A model generated the notes under the pieces. The model was given only the letters and a program-made list of their open reading frames with translations. It ran no database searches and was not told where the DNA came from. A stretch of DNA of 64,000 nt from Cohnella cholangitidis. Lineage in GTDB: Bacteria > Bacillota > Bacilli > Paenibacillales > Paenibacillaceae. Shown here piece after piece: positions 41,782 to 50,656 of this stretch. The stretch spans positions 1,178,001 through 1,242,000 of the forward strand of contig NZ_CP041969.1 in NCBI RefSeq assembly GCF_014107495.1, read 5' to 3'. The translations under genes and the position numbers were made by a program. Position 1 is the first letter of the stretch. The number at the start of each line of letters is the position of its first letter.

Positions 41782-44451
41782 CTATTGAACGCGATGAACT
41801 TGAACGTATTCGTCTGCCGCGTTTCGGATCTCGATCGGAACGGCGGCCGTTTTCGTTACGCCGTTACTATAATTCACCGTAAACGCGAACACATAATGGC
41901 CATCCGGCAATTCGTCGAAAACGATATCCGTATCCCCCTCGCGCAAAATCGTTGCCCATAGCGTCGAACGCAACGATGATTCCGTTAAGCTCTTCTGCAA
42001 TTCCGTCGTAGCCATGGCTTTCACGGCAATCGCCCGAGTCGCGGATTCTCCGGTATCCGTAACCGTTGCTTCCAGTACGAATGCTTCTCCCGCCCAAAAC
42101 ACGTTTTCCGCGCGGGATTTCTCCGGATATTTGGCGTTCCAGTTTAAACGGTTCTCCTCCCACTCCGGCGTGTGTTTAACCCTGCCCGCCAGAGTAAGCT
42201 CGCCCACGGGAATCTGTTTCTTCTTCGTATCCGTCTCTCCGTTAGAATCCTTTGCCGTAAGCGTAACGGTGTAGATTCCCGGGCGGTTCGCGGTATCCGG
42301 GATGGTAGGGTTCGTCTCCGTGCTCGCGCGCGTATACCCGTTCGGTCCCGTAATGTCCCATTGGTAAGTCAGGACGTCATCGTCCGGGTCCGCGGATTGG
42401 TTAATTAACGTGATCGGATCCCCTTCCCACGAAGGTTTTGGCGACCAATCGAAATCGGCAACCGGGGGCGAATTGATCATAAACCACGTTCTAGGCGACC
42501 ACCCCGACCACTCGGTACCATCGTTTACGCGCACCCTTACTTGCATCTTCTTTCCTGTCGGCAGGTCGGCGCTTGGTGTCCATGTTGCCGTAGTCGCGGC
42601 CGTGTTCTGATTCCGTTCCCCGGTATCTAGAATGAAATGGCTATTGTATTCATTGATAATCTGGATCTGGTATTTCTTGAATACCGTTCCGGGGTCGGCA
42701 TCCGTTTGATTCCATTTGAAAACAGGCCGGCTGTTTTTGAAAATCGTAGGATTTTCTTTAGTCCCGTCAGGAACGACCATCATTGCCTCCGGAGGTACGT
42801 TTAAGATCTGTACATCCTGCCGGTAGACGTTACTCCACATGGAAATGCCGACCGGAGGCTCGTCCCTAACCTGAAGGGATAGGGTATATTTGCCGATTGC
42901 CGGTTTCCCCTTGGATATCGCACCCGCTTTGAGCTGGCTCGCTGTCGGAGCTTGTGCGTCGGCATATACCTGAACGCCATCTTTAACTGCTTCCCATTTG
43001 CGTTCCACGATCGGATCGTTATTAGGGTCAAAGGATAAGTCGGTAATCGTGAAGTCTTCCGCTTGCGAGATCCTTGCCGGTTCAGCGGTGAACAACGCAA
43101 CCGGAGGCAGGTTGCCCGTAGCTCCAATGATCTGCACGTTCTCGTCACTCCAAGCGCCCTCTATGTCTTTAACCTTGAGCGATACGACGTATTGCTCGTT
43201 CTCCGCCAAGATAGCAGGCGGTAGTCCCGCCGTCCAACTCGTATCCTTGATGTTCTTCCAACGCCAGACCTTCTGCGTTATTCCTTTTCCCGAAGCAGTT
43301 TGATGATCGAGATCGTAGGAATACTCGTTGATGGAAACGTGATATTGATTGCCGTTAAGATTTGCGCTTGCCGAGTACAAGGCAAACGGCGCACGGTGAA
43401 CATAAAATGTCAGCGTATCTCCCGGTCCTTCGCTCCACTTCCGATAAGAGAAATATTTCGGATTCGACGTCGGGTTGTCTTGCGCCTGATATTGAACTTC
43501 ATACTTTCCTACTTTCGGAGGCGTAATGATCGCTCCGGGAATAAACCCGCCGTTATTTTCGATCGCGCCCTGATTATTCTCGAAAACGCTAGGATCATGG
43601 TCAAAGCGCCATCTCGAAGCGAATTCGGGATCGTACTCCGGATCGAGATAACTGGTCATGTAGTCGAGCGATTCCCCGAGAAGAAGGTAGTGATCGAGAA
43701 CGGCATCCTGATTAACACGTGTTATTAGGTCGTTTGTGAATGTCGTTAATGCCGCGTCCGGATCGCTGTTGTCGTAAAATTTACCGTTGCCGTCGTTTAG
43801 TGAAATGAGCGCGTTCGATTGCGCCTGATTTGCCGCAGCTCCGAGAACGTTGTAAGAGACGTTATTCTCCAGCAAACTTTTTAGCATACTGCTTTGTATT
43901 TGCGGCGTGTTCATGTCCGGACGATTTTTGTTGGTAATATCCACGAAAAACTTGTTCGTCGGATCTCGCCACGTAATACCCTTTAACCCCTTATCAGATG
44001 GCGGCGCATTAACCACATCGGTTGTGGGCAGCAACATCATTGGCCCGTATCGGATTTCAGAATCGGTGCTTGTGTCGAATACATACTCCTTGCTATTTCT
44101 TTCGGGGTCGTAGACGTACATTTTATTGTTCATGTTGTAATACAATTTCTCGTCGTAAGTCATCCCGACAAGCTTCGAGTACGAAGGATCGATTTGTTCC
44201 TCTGCTCTCGTTATCAGGTTCAATCGCATTAATCCCGAGTTGGTTTCATCCCGAGTATCCCACGAATAAGGCTGTTTACCCGCGTTATAATACATATAAG
44301 GCTTTGATCTACTGCTTGTCAGATTAGATACGGTACCACTGTAAGCGTCGTTAAATTTCCCATATACTCCACCCGACCCGTAGAGATATCCATCAGTACC
44401 ATATATCGCATTTGGATATCTATCAAAATCGCCTAGGAAAGCCCAGTCGGT
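41782..44451 (-). CDS. PKD-repeat surface protein, C-terminal part (same gene as 44433-47459, shifted frame)
   Basis: Open frame that continues the secreted protein starting at 47459. The open reading goes back past the first ATG (44295) to about 44451, with plausible coding sequence DWAFLGDFDRYPNAIYGTDG. It contains a von Willebrand-like or metal-rich region (ITWRDPTNKFFVDITNKNRP), then several PKD/Ig-like domains (PPVALFTAEP, PPVADFDWSPKPSWEGDPI, YTVTLTAKDSNGETD). No signal peptide of its own, and it starts mid-domain, so it is not a separate gene. Together with the other part the protein would be about 1,890 residues. Confidence 0.75.
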   Translation of the reverse strand, partial: TDWAFLGDFDRYPNAIYGTDGYLYGSGGVYGKFNDAYSGTVSNLTSSRSKPYMYYNAGKQPYSWDTRDETNSGLMRLNLITRAEEQIDPSYSKLVGMTYDEKLYYNMNNKMYVYDPERNSKEYVFDTSTDSEIRYGPMMLLPTTDVVNAPPSDKGLKGITWRDPTNKFFVDITNKNRPDMNTPQIQSSMLKSLLENNVSYNVLGAAANQAQSNALISLNDGNGKFYDNSDPDAALTTFTNDLITRVNQDAVLDHYLLLGESLDYMTSYLDPEYDPEFASRWRFDHDPSVFENNQGAIENNGGFIPGAIITPPKVGKYEVQYQAQDNPTSNPKYFSYRKWSEGPGDTLTFYVHRAPFALYSASANLNGNQYHVSINEYSYDLDHQTASGKGITQKVWRWKNIKDTSWTAGLPPAILAENEQYVVSLKVKDIEGAWSDENVQIIGATGNLPPVALFTAEPARISQAEDFTITDLSFDPNNDPIVERKWEAVKDGVQVYADAQAPTASQLKAGAISKGKPAIGKYTLSLQVRDEPPVGISMWSNVYRQDVQILNVPPEAMMVVPDGTKENPTIFKNSRPVFKWNQTDADPGTVFKKYQIQIINEYNSHFILDTGERNQNTAATTATWTPSADLPTGKKMQVRVRVNDGTEWSGWSPRTWFMINSPPVADFDWSPKPSWEGDPITLINQSADPDDDVLTYQWDITGPNGYTRASTETNPTIPDTANRPGIYTVTLTAKDSNGETDTKKKQIPVGELTLAGRVKHTPEWEENRLNWNAKYPEKSRAENVFWAGEAFVLEATVTDTGESATRAIAVKAMATTELQKSLTESSLRSTLWATILREGDTDIVFDELPDGHYVFAFTVNYSNGVTKTAAVPIEIRNAADEYVQVHRVQ

Positions 44452-47400
44452 GAGAAACTTGCATGGGTTTTAGACCATATTGATCCGGAATCCGCGTATT
44501 GGACAGATACATTCCCATTGAAGCTCGCTTGCAGATTAGAGTACCCATAGTGACCATTGCCGTTCGCGTCGCTTTGGTGAATTTGTGTCGTTATTCTTGT
44601 CACCGGGTCATACATGAAAACACCTATGCGCATAAACCCGCTATGCCCTACAACCCACATACTCGTATAGAAGATGTTGCCTAATTTATTAATAGCCCAT
44701 GATGAAATGTAATGTTCGGGCGGAGTATATACATGAGTGCTATTACCAGTTGCAGGATCGTATTTTTGAAGTGATCCTGTCGCATCACGGTAAATGATTG
44801 TTTCGTCGGGCATCACTGTCCCCGAAATAAATTTCTGATCAAGCTCTTTCGTTATACCCGTTTCAGGATTATATACGAACGGTTTTTGTGTGTAATATTC
44901 ATTGTTCTTTATCGTGTAAAAGTAAAACAATTTCGACGCAGCTGGTCTAGCATCGCCATAGGTTATCTTTGCATCGATCCCGTTCGCTGCTAGCTCAGGC
45001 AAGACAAGCGTATTGACTTTTGTCTTCAACTCATCTAGCGAGGCGTAATTACTTTCCCCTAGATTGAAGTTGATATCTACGAACTTCTTCTTGAGCAACC
45101 CGAATGATGTACTAGGTGCATAGTTATCTACATTCACTTTCACTTCGGACATACCGCTGCGATAATCCGCCGGCGTAATGAACTGCGGAATCGTGGGCTC
45201 GCCGAACGTTTCCGTCGCACTGATTTTGAAGCAATAATTCCCTACTTGAGGGGCGGCGTAGGAATATCGCTTGCCAGCCGTGCTGGAGAGCGTCGTGTAC
45301 GTGTCGTTAGCGCATGTGCCATCGTTGTTGTTATCGAAAGCAACGGCAACGGTACGCGCATTAATGTAGTCTCCGTCTCCGGAGTACGAGAAATCTTCCA
45401 ATTCGATTAAAGCTTGGTTTTCATAATAACTTTGGCGATAGACGGGAGTAATGCTGCTTGACTCCATAATCGGAGGAAGATCGGGTTTGATCGTAATCGT
45501 TTTTTCCGCGGTATCCGATCCCCAATGGTTCCATACCGTGAGCTTTACCCGATAAGTGCCTTCTTGTTTAAAGAGAACCTCTTTGCTTACGTCGTTTGCA
45601 GATCCCGCATATTTAACATCTGCATTGGTTCCCCCGCTTACGGCGGTTATCTCCCATTCGTATTTGCTGATTGGCGCTCCCGGAGGCTCATAGCTCGTAG
45701 ATCCATCCGTTACGACTTTACGATTTTGTTTTAATGTCCCTCCTACGCGGATAAAAGCTTTAGGCAGAGGCGGCTTCACGACGACGGTATGGTATGCGTC
45801 TTTGGACTGCGCGCCTTTATTGTCGATTACAGTCAGCCCGAATGTGTAAGTTCCAGGATACCCGCAAACGATTTTTTGCGAATCCCCGTAATCTTCCGAT
45901 AACCCGCAACCGCTAGGCCTACCCCATCTGTAATCGACTACCGTTCCATCCGGGTCGTAGGAGCTCGAACCGTTTAATGTAAATTCGCTTCCCGCATCTA
46001 CCTCAGACGGCCCTCCTATGACAGCTACAGGCGGTATGTTCGGATCAGGCTCGGGATCTGGCGGCGGCGCAGTCTCTTTGTATACAAAGGTAGCTGCTTC
46101 TGCAGGAGCGGATAGACTTGCTTTTCCAGCAACAGCGTTCTTAAAAACTGCTACAGCTGTAACGGCATATACTTGCGTATAATTTGCTCCCGACATCCTA
46201 GCTTTAGGTATCGTAAAGTTAAAGCTCGTCTTTTGAGAAAGTACGTTGCCTGAGACAACTTTTGTCTGCAAAGTTGCATTCGTAGTGTCATTCTTCTCTT
46301 TAGCGTAAAACTTCCACTCTTTGACGTTACTAGCGTTGTCGTAATTGTACAGCTCGCCGGTCGCATCCAGTTTGACCCTTATATCTGCATTGTTAAATTT
46401 AACAGAGTTAGGATTCGTCACTGCAGTTGCTCGAATTCCTGGATCATCGTTATCCGCTTGGATGACGACATTAATATCTTTCTCTACAGGCTCCGTTTGT
46501 TCTTCCTGGAATACATTCAGGATTGAAACACGGCCTGTTAGTTTGATTGGTTTTTTTACATCCACATCACTAACCGGGAAATCTGACCTTTTGATAGTGT
46601 GCTTTAATCCATTAAGCGTTACGGTTCCTTGACGCGCGACACTTGCGTTTTTATTATCTTTAATTGACTTTAACGATAATATATCGTTTGCAACAGCATA
46701 TTGAGTAAGCTCTGCTTTCGCTGTAATTGAATAAGGAATTTCAATTTGGTTAACACCCTTGGGAATGATATAGGTGGTTTGCCCATCATCAGTTTTTATG
46801 ACCCCATCAACCATATCGCTTCCGCCCATTGGTTCCGTTGTAAAAGATGCATACCATACCCTGCTATTAGCACCGTAATGCTCTGTATAGACACTTCCTC
46901 CAATACGCCACTTCGGAGGAGACTGAACCTTTGTATAGATATTATATGCGCCTATTCCGCCGGTCATTTTTTGACTTATATAATTAACGGTATAGTTTGG
47001 TCCAGCATTATTACCATAAAGACTTGTTTTTTTCAGAAACTCACGCTGGCTAGTAGATAATTTCTCCCACGATTTTACACCTTCTGATTGTTTCAAATAG
47101 GTACTCCAATCTTGGGGATCATCTTTCGTCGCATCCGGCCGAAAACAAGTATTTGCGTATTTCGTATGATTAACCGTATATCCTAGATATCGCGGCTGGT
47201 CTTGTGGTTTATCTGGACAGATGCTCGTACCCATTTCCCCAAAAGGAAGCCCATAAACGATTAAGTTGTACTTTTCATAGGTTTGAAAATTTGCTTCAAG
47301 GTCACCACTATTTATTGTTTCCTCACCCATATTATCCAACATTTCAAAGAATTCCTCTTTGTCATTAGGATAAGCAGCAAAGGAGGGAGTAGGTAGAATA

Positions 47401-47459
47401 CCTACTCCCAAACAGACAAGTAATATTAAGGAGATGAACTTTTTCATCATACTTCTCAC
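44433..47459 (-). CDS. Secreted PKD-repeat surface protein, N-terminal part (frameshifted near 44451-44472)
   Basis: Large exported protein, probably cell-wall or spore-surface adhesin. A signal peptide spans MMKKFISLILLVCLGVGIL to SFAA. The first 450 residues are not recognised, then PKD domains follow (PPVAVIGGPSEVDAGSEF with GSSSYDPDGTVVDYRW; PKAFIRVGG with GSTSYEPPGAPISKYEWEIT). A six-bladed-like region with YDPATGNSTHVYT occurs near the end. The frame is lost at a run of four A (plus strand TTTT at 44468-44471); one more A would give SKNPCKFLTDWAF and join the downstream part. The start GTG at 47459 overlaps the stop of the stalk-domain gene (GTGA). Confidence 0.8.
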   Translation of the reverse strand: MRSMMKKFISLILLVCLGVGILPTPSFAAYPNDKEEFFEMLDNMGEETINSGDLEANFQTYEKYNLIVYGLPFGEMGTSICPDKPQDQPRYLGYTVNHTKYANTCFRPDATKDDPQDWSTYLKQSEGVKSWEKLSTSQREFLKKTSLYGNNAGPNYTVNYISQKMTGGIGAYNIYTKVQSPPKWRIGGSVYTEHYGANSRVWYASFTTEPMGGSDMVDGVIKTDDGQTTYIIPKGVNQIEIPYSITAKAELTQYAVANDILSLKSIKDNKNASVARQGTVTLNGLKHTIKRSDFPVSDVDVKKPIKLTGRVSILNVFQEEQTEPVEKDINVVIQADNDDPGIRATAVTNPNSVKFNNADIRVKLDATGELYNYDNASNVKEWKFYAKEKNDTTNATLQTKVVSGNVLSQKTSFNFTIPKARMSGANYTQVYAVTAVAVFKNAVAGKASLSAPAEAATFVYKETAPPPDPEPDPNIPPVAVIGGPSEVDAGSEFTLNGSSSYDPDGTVVDYRWGRPSGCGLSEDYGDSQKIVCGYPGTYTFGLTVIDNKGAQSKDAYHTVVVKPPLPKAFIRVGGTLKQNRKVVTDGSTSYEPPGAPISKYEWEITAVSGGTNADVKYAGSANDVSKEVLFKQEGTYRVKLTVWNHWGSDTAEKTITIKPDLPPIMESSSITPVYRQSYYENQALIELEDFSYSGDGDYINARTVAVAFDNNNDGTCANDTYTTLSSTAGKRYSYAAPQVGNYCFKISATETFGEPTIPQFITPADYRSGMSEVKVNVDNYAPSTSFGLLKKKFVDINFNLGESNYASLDELKTKVNTLVLPELAANGIDAKITYGDARPAASKLFYFYTIKNNEYYTQKPFVYNPETGITKELDQKFISGTVMPDETIIYRDATGSLQKYDPATGNSTHVYTPPEHYISSWAINKLGNIFYTSMWVVGHSGFMRIGVFMYDPVTRITTQIHQSDANGNGHYGYSNLQASFNGNVSVQYADSGSIWSKTHASFSPTGLS

Positions 47460-48613
47460 CGCTTAAACGAAAATACAAAGTCCAATGTTGTCGCTTCACC
47501 GGAATCATAAAAGTCCACTTGAATGTTACCGAATGTCTTCACTTGTTTAACACTTTTATACGATTCTTGTCCATTTAGTCGTTTCTGAACATAATGATTC
47601 AGAACATAATCTGCAATATCACTGCCATCCTTCATCCCAAATAACGCGATAAACGCAGATTTCATTTTATTTGCATAGAATGGATCTACCCATCCGCTTG
47701 GGCTCTTATCCCTATATAATCTTTCCAAAACAAAGAGAATCGAAGCATTATCGCTAAATTCTTTACCCATAAGTTTGTTACTATAAGCCTCTTCTTCTCT
47801 CAAAATAAACTGAAACAGATGGTTACCTCTTGCATCAAATGCAGGTCCCTTAGAGTAAGATAGAAATACTCTTTCAGGATATTCCCCTACCCCGTCCGAG
47901 TCATATTTCAATCCAACAAAGTTGTTATCATCCAATAATACTTTAGTAGCATCGTATAACCGACGATTTAAATCTGGAATTAACGTTTCTTTAAGCGTGT
48001 AATTCGGATCGCTTCCGTTCTCTCCCACGCGGAACAGAAATTTACCGTTTTCCGGAATGAAGTAATGAGGATATGAGGTCAGCTGGTTCAACTTCTCCTT
48101 GTTATCGAAAATCTCATCGCTAGGCAGTTTATATTCAAAAGTTGGAATTGGTTCTGCTTTTACTTTACTGTTGATCGAAATAAGCTTCTTATCTCCATCC
48201 CACTCGAAGTAAACACCGAGCGCAATAGCGGCATATCGCACCGGAATAAACAGGCGGCCATTCTTCATTTCTGCTTGTGTATCCATCGTTACGGATGCAC
48301 CGTTAACTTTCATGATCGAGCTTCCAAGAACGATAGTCGCTTCATCCCCATTACGCTTTAGCGTAACTGTTTGTGTCTTGTTATTCCACTTCACGTCCTT
48401 GCTAGTCATACCGATCGCGCTAGAGAAGAAGCGAATGGAAACCATTGTACGTTTGTCCTTGTTCACGTATGGTTCTGGCTCGCCTTTCGGGGTCTTAAAC
48501 GGCTTGCCATCGATAATAAACGTCACATCGGGTTTCACTGTAGCCGCTCCTGCTGATCCGACAGATAGTAGAACGATAATCAGAATTAAGAAAACTGCGG
48601 TCAAATTTTTCAC
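47456..48613 (-). CDS. Stalk-domain protein (copper amine oxidase N-terminal-like)
   Basis: 385 residues, exported. Signal peptide at residues 1-23 (MKNLTAVFLILIIVLLSVGSAGA). A stalk domain follows: FIIDGKPFKTPKGE, TMVSIRFFSSAIGMTSKDVKW, LFIPVRYAAIALGVYFEWDG. Such modules bind walls or partners and are common in Paenibacillaceae. The last 230 residues are not recognised. GTG 48613 follows GGAGGAAT. Its 4-base overlap with the PKD gene suggests the two act as a pair, for example secretion partner or anchor. Confidence 0.85.
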   Translation of the reverse strand: MKNLTAVFLILIIVLLSVGSAGAATVKPDVTFIIDGKPFKTPKGEPEPYVNKDKRTMVSIRFFSSAIGMTSKDVKWNNKTQTVTLKRNGDEATIVLGSSIMKVNGASVTMDTQAEMKNGRLFIPVRYAAIALGVYFEWDGDKKLISINSKVKAEPIPTFEYKLPSDEIFDNKEKLNQLTSYPHYFIPENGKFLFRVGENGSDPNYTLKETLIPDLNRRLYDATKVLLDDNNFVGLKYDSDGVGEYPERVFLSYSKGPAFDARGNHLFQFILREEEAYSNKLMGKEFSDNASILFVLERLYRDKSPSGWVDPFYANKMKSAFIALFGMKDGSDIADYVLNHYVQKRLNGQESYKSVKQVKTFGNIQVDFYDSGEATTLDFVFSFKR

Positions 48614-48691
48614 GATTATTCCTCCAAATGATAGACTATTTAAAAATCAAGCCAGTAATCAACGACCGATTTGTTCAGCTAGCTCCCCCAT

Positions 48692-48768
48692 CGGACACAG
48701 AAGCCCTTATTTGCTGCCAAGGAGCCCAAGAGAACCTAAATTTCGAAAAATAAGGTCTCTGGTGTCCG
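48692..48768. repeat. Intergenic inverted repeat in a gene-free stretch (48614-49125)
   Basis: CGGACACAGAAGCCCTTATT at 48692 pairs with AAATAAGGTCTCTGGTGTCC ending at 48768 with few mismatches, arms of about 21 bases and a 35-base centre. Nothing else convincing lies in this 510-base gap. Similar elements occur between genes in related genomes as far as I recall; copy number here cannot be tested. Confidence 0.6.
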
Positions 48769-49125
48769 CTCATATTGGTAAGCCGCTTAAAGCCGCTCCC
48801 CACGCTCCAGCCAACACCCCATATTCCCTGCATGCGCACATTTTTCTTCATTATCCCCCTCGCCGAGATGAATTGGATTCTTGGACCCGGCATGCAACCC
48901 AGCCCCGAAAGCCCGCCATCAAAAAAGACATAAAAAAGAGAAAGCACGGCCGACATCGGTTAAACGTCTGCGGGTGCTTCCTCGCGATAGATATCCTGTT
49001 TTTGGATAATTTATTATATGAACAACAATTATTATTCGTCAACTATGAATCTGACAAAATATCAACTTATTTGTAAATCGTGTCAATTGGTGGCGTATGG
49101 GCTCGCAAGACTCCGACTAAATCAA

Positions 49126-49452
49126 TCAAACCTGCTGCTCATAAGCTAACTGATGGCCATCCTCGAAGCCTTTCGTAAAGCCTTCGTTGTAACCTTCGCT
49201 ATAGGCTTGATTAAAGGCCGCTTTATGGATGGAGCCCCCGCCCTTACCGCTCGTGCCTCCCGCTCCCTTATGCATCCTCACCTTGCCCCGACGTCGGATC
49301 AACCTCTTCCGCAATCGCGGCTTGCCTTTACCTGAACGGATTTTGCCCCGACGGACCGGTTTCGCAGCTCCCCTGGATAGTTTGCGGGTGACGATCGGGA
49401 CCTTCTTTTTCCCGACTATTCTGTAACGTGATGTACGCTTAATGCGCTTCAA
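49126..49452 (-). CDS. Small basic protein with [Y/F]xxG tag repeats
   Basis: 108 residues, strongly basic up to residue 70 (RKLSRGAAKPVRRGKIRSGK), then YSEGYNEGFTKGFEDG and a short tail. Same plan as the protein encoded at 9288-9572. TTG 49452 is chosen: GGGAGGTG lies 7 bases before it and its first bases overlap the upstream stop as TTGA. An ATG at 49509 has no ribosome site. Four genes with overlapping ends (50420 to 49126) form one unit. Function unknown. Confidence 0.68.
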   Translation of the reverse strand: MKRIKRTSRYRIVGKKKVPIVTRKLSRGAAKPVRRGKIRSGKGKPRLRKRLIRRRGKVRMHKGAGGTSGKGGGSIHKAAFNQAYSEGYNEGFTKGFEDGHQLAYEQQV

Positions 49453-49748
49453 TCCGAGACACCTCCCGCATTTCGATAAGTGGGCTTTAGGACGTCGGAT
49501 GATAGCCATGGGGAAACCGGCGTCCCTCGGGTAGGCGGACGCCAGCTTGTTCCGGATACCGATCTAAGCAGCGCTCCCTGCATGCCGGTCAAAACTCGAA
49601 CATGCTCATGAAGAGTTGCTGGAGTGACCCCCGTAACATTCGTAACGTCCGCTACGTTCTCCAATATTTTCGCCAATGCCGATTGGCTTCTGGTTATGGC
49701 CCCCATGAGTTGAAGCTTAATCTCCCACTCCCGCTGCAGCCGGTTCAT
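49449..49748 (-). CDS. Small helical protein of unknown function
   Basis: 99 residues. The first 60 form a helix-rich region (MNRLQREWEIKLQLMGAITR, ILENVADVTNVTGVTPATLH). The tail is proline-rich and polar. Its ATG overlaps the stop of the upstream gene (ATGA) and its stop overlaps the TTG of the tagged basic protein (TTGA), so three genes are translationally linked. No family recognised. It may be a partner in coat or crust assembly. Confidence 0.55.
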   Translation of the reverse strand: MNRLQREWEIKLQLMGAITRSQSALAKILENVADVTNVTGVTPATLHEHVRVLTGMQGALLRSVSGTSWRPPTRGTPVSPWLSSDVLKPTYRNAGGVSD

Positions 49749-50083
49749 CTCTCTAGTTCTCCCGTATCCATGCCTCCGAACATGGAAGCCATCGAATCAT
49801 CCGACTCCTCGCTGTCCGGATTGATGATGACCTTCATATTCCGGCTTAATCCATTGCACAGCTTCGTTAACCCGTCGATGATCTCGACATTCTGCTCGTT
49901 AAACTGCAAACTGGTGGACAACTGATCGTTATGGGCTTCATAGGTTCCATTCGTAATATGGGTGCAAAGCCAATTCCGAACCTTCTCTGCCTCAGTCGCT
50001 TTTGCTTCCAAAATCAAGGAAACGTTCCATTGCATTTTGGCAATGGCGTCGAGCGTAATATGGTAAGCTTCCTCTCGGCTCAT
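49745..50083 (-). CDS. Small helical protein of unknown function
   Basis: 112 residues, mainly helical, acidic end (INPDSEESDDSMASMFGGMD). Starts MSREEAYHITLDAIAKMQWN behind GAGGAGGCAGAGG. The motif TLDAIAKMQWNVSLILEAKA resembles that of the two sister genes in size and heptad pattern (ILDAKRH, ILENVAD), suggesting a common origin. Function unknown. Confidence 0.55.
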   Translation of the reverse strand: MSREEAYHITLDAIAKMQWNVSLILEAKATEAEKVRNWLCTHITNGTYEAHNDQLSTSLQFNEQNVEIIDGLTKLCNGLSRNMKVIINPDSEESDDSMASMFGGMDTGELER

Positions 50084-50111
50084 CCCTCTGCCTCCTCTTC
50101 CGGCGACCCCT

Positions 50112-50420
50112 TTATTCTTCGTCCGCGGAACTCCCCATAGCCTTTACGACATTGGTCATGCTATCCGCGAAAGCTTCCTGCAAGTCCGCCAGACTATTCA
50201 AATAGGACACCACATTCTTATTGACGTTGGATGAACTATCCACTATCCCGCTAAGATCGGTAAATTGGGGATTCTCATCCGGCAACGTCTGAACCAAATG
50301 CGCCATACGTACGGTCACATGCCGCTTAGCATCCAATATTCTGGCCATCTGCTGATGTGACTTGGACAAATGAACGACTATTTCCGTCAACAACTCCTGC
50401 ATGTTCGCCGCATCCCCCAT
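50112..50420 (-). CDS. Small helical protein of unknown function
   Basis: 102 residues, helical: MQELLTEIVVHLSKSHQQMA, RILDAKRHVTVRMAHLV, then an acidic end. First gene of the 50420-49126 unit. A CATATGCTA box (minus strand, 50475-50483) could be a sigma-K -10, but the -35 has no AC. The start is either ATG 50420 or ATG 50402, since both have G-rich sites. Function unknown; it is linked to the tagged basic protein. Confidence 0.55.
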   Translation of the reverse strand: MGDAANMQELLTEIVVHLSKSHQQMARILDAKRHVTVRMAHLVQTLPDENPQFTDLSGIVDSSSNVNKNVVSYLNSLADLQEAFADSMTNVVKAMGSSADEE

Positions 50421-50474
50421 CCCTTAACGGTTTACCTTAGGCTTCCTGCCTACACGCAAACGTCTAGTCACATA

Positions 50475-50483
50475 TAGCATATG
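50475..50483 (-). promoter_or_regulatory. Possible sigma-K -10 of the small helical protein unit
   Basis: CATATGCTA on the minus strand matches CATAnnnTA; no AC-containing -35 at 14-17 bases, so support is weak. Confidence 0.3.
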
Positions 50484-50585
50484 CCGCCAATAAGCGCTTG
50501 CCACTGGGGCAAACGCCTACATTGTTTCGGCATTCCTCAACGGGTTGCTCCCAACTTCCCAACAGCCATTGCTACATCGCCGCTA

Positions 50586-50633
50586 CCAAAACAAGCCTAC
50601 TAACCGTCCTCAATCGGACCGCTAATAGGCTTA
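50586..50633 (-). terminator. Terminator of the tagged GT2 gene
   Basis: On the minus strand AAGCCTATTAGCGGTCC pairs with GGACGGTTAGTAGGCTT with a 6-base loop, then GTTTTGG, about 20 bases after the stop at 50657. Confidence 0.75.
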
Positions 50634-50656
50634 ACAACGGCAATACTATACACCCG

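Noticed and set aside
41782..44295. Separate gene starting at the ATG at 44295
   Set aside because: Coding sequence continues upstream of this ATG in the same frame, there is no signal peptide and no ribosome site.
48675..48956. Minus-strand reading frame of 93 codons
   Set aside because: It runs through the intergenic inverted repeat, has no ribosome site and no recognisable pattern.
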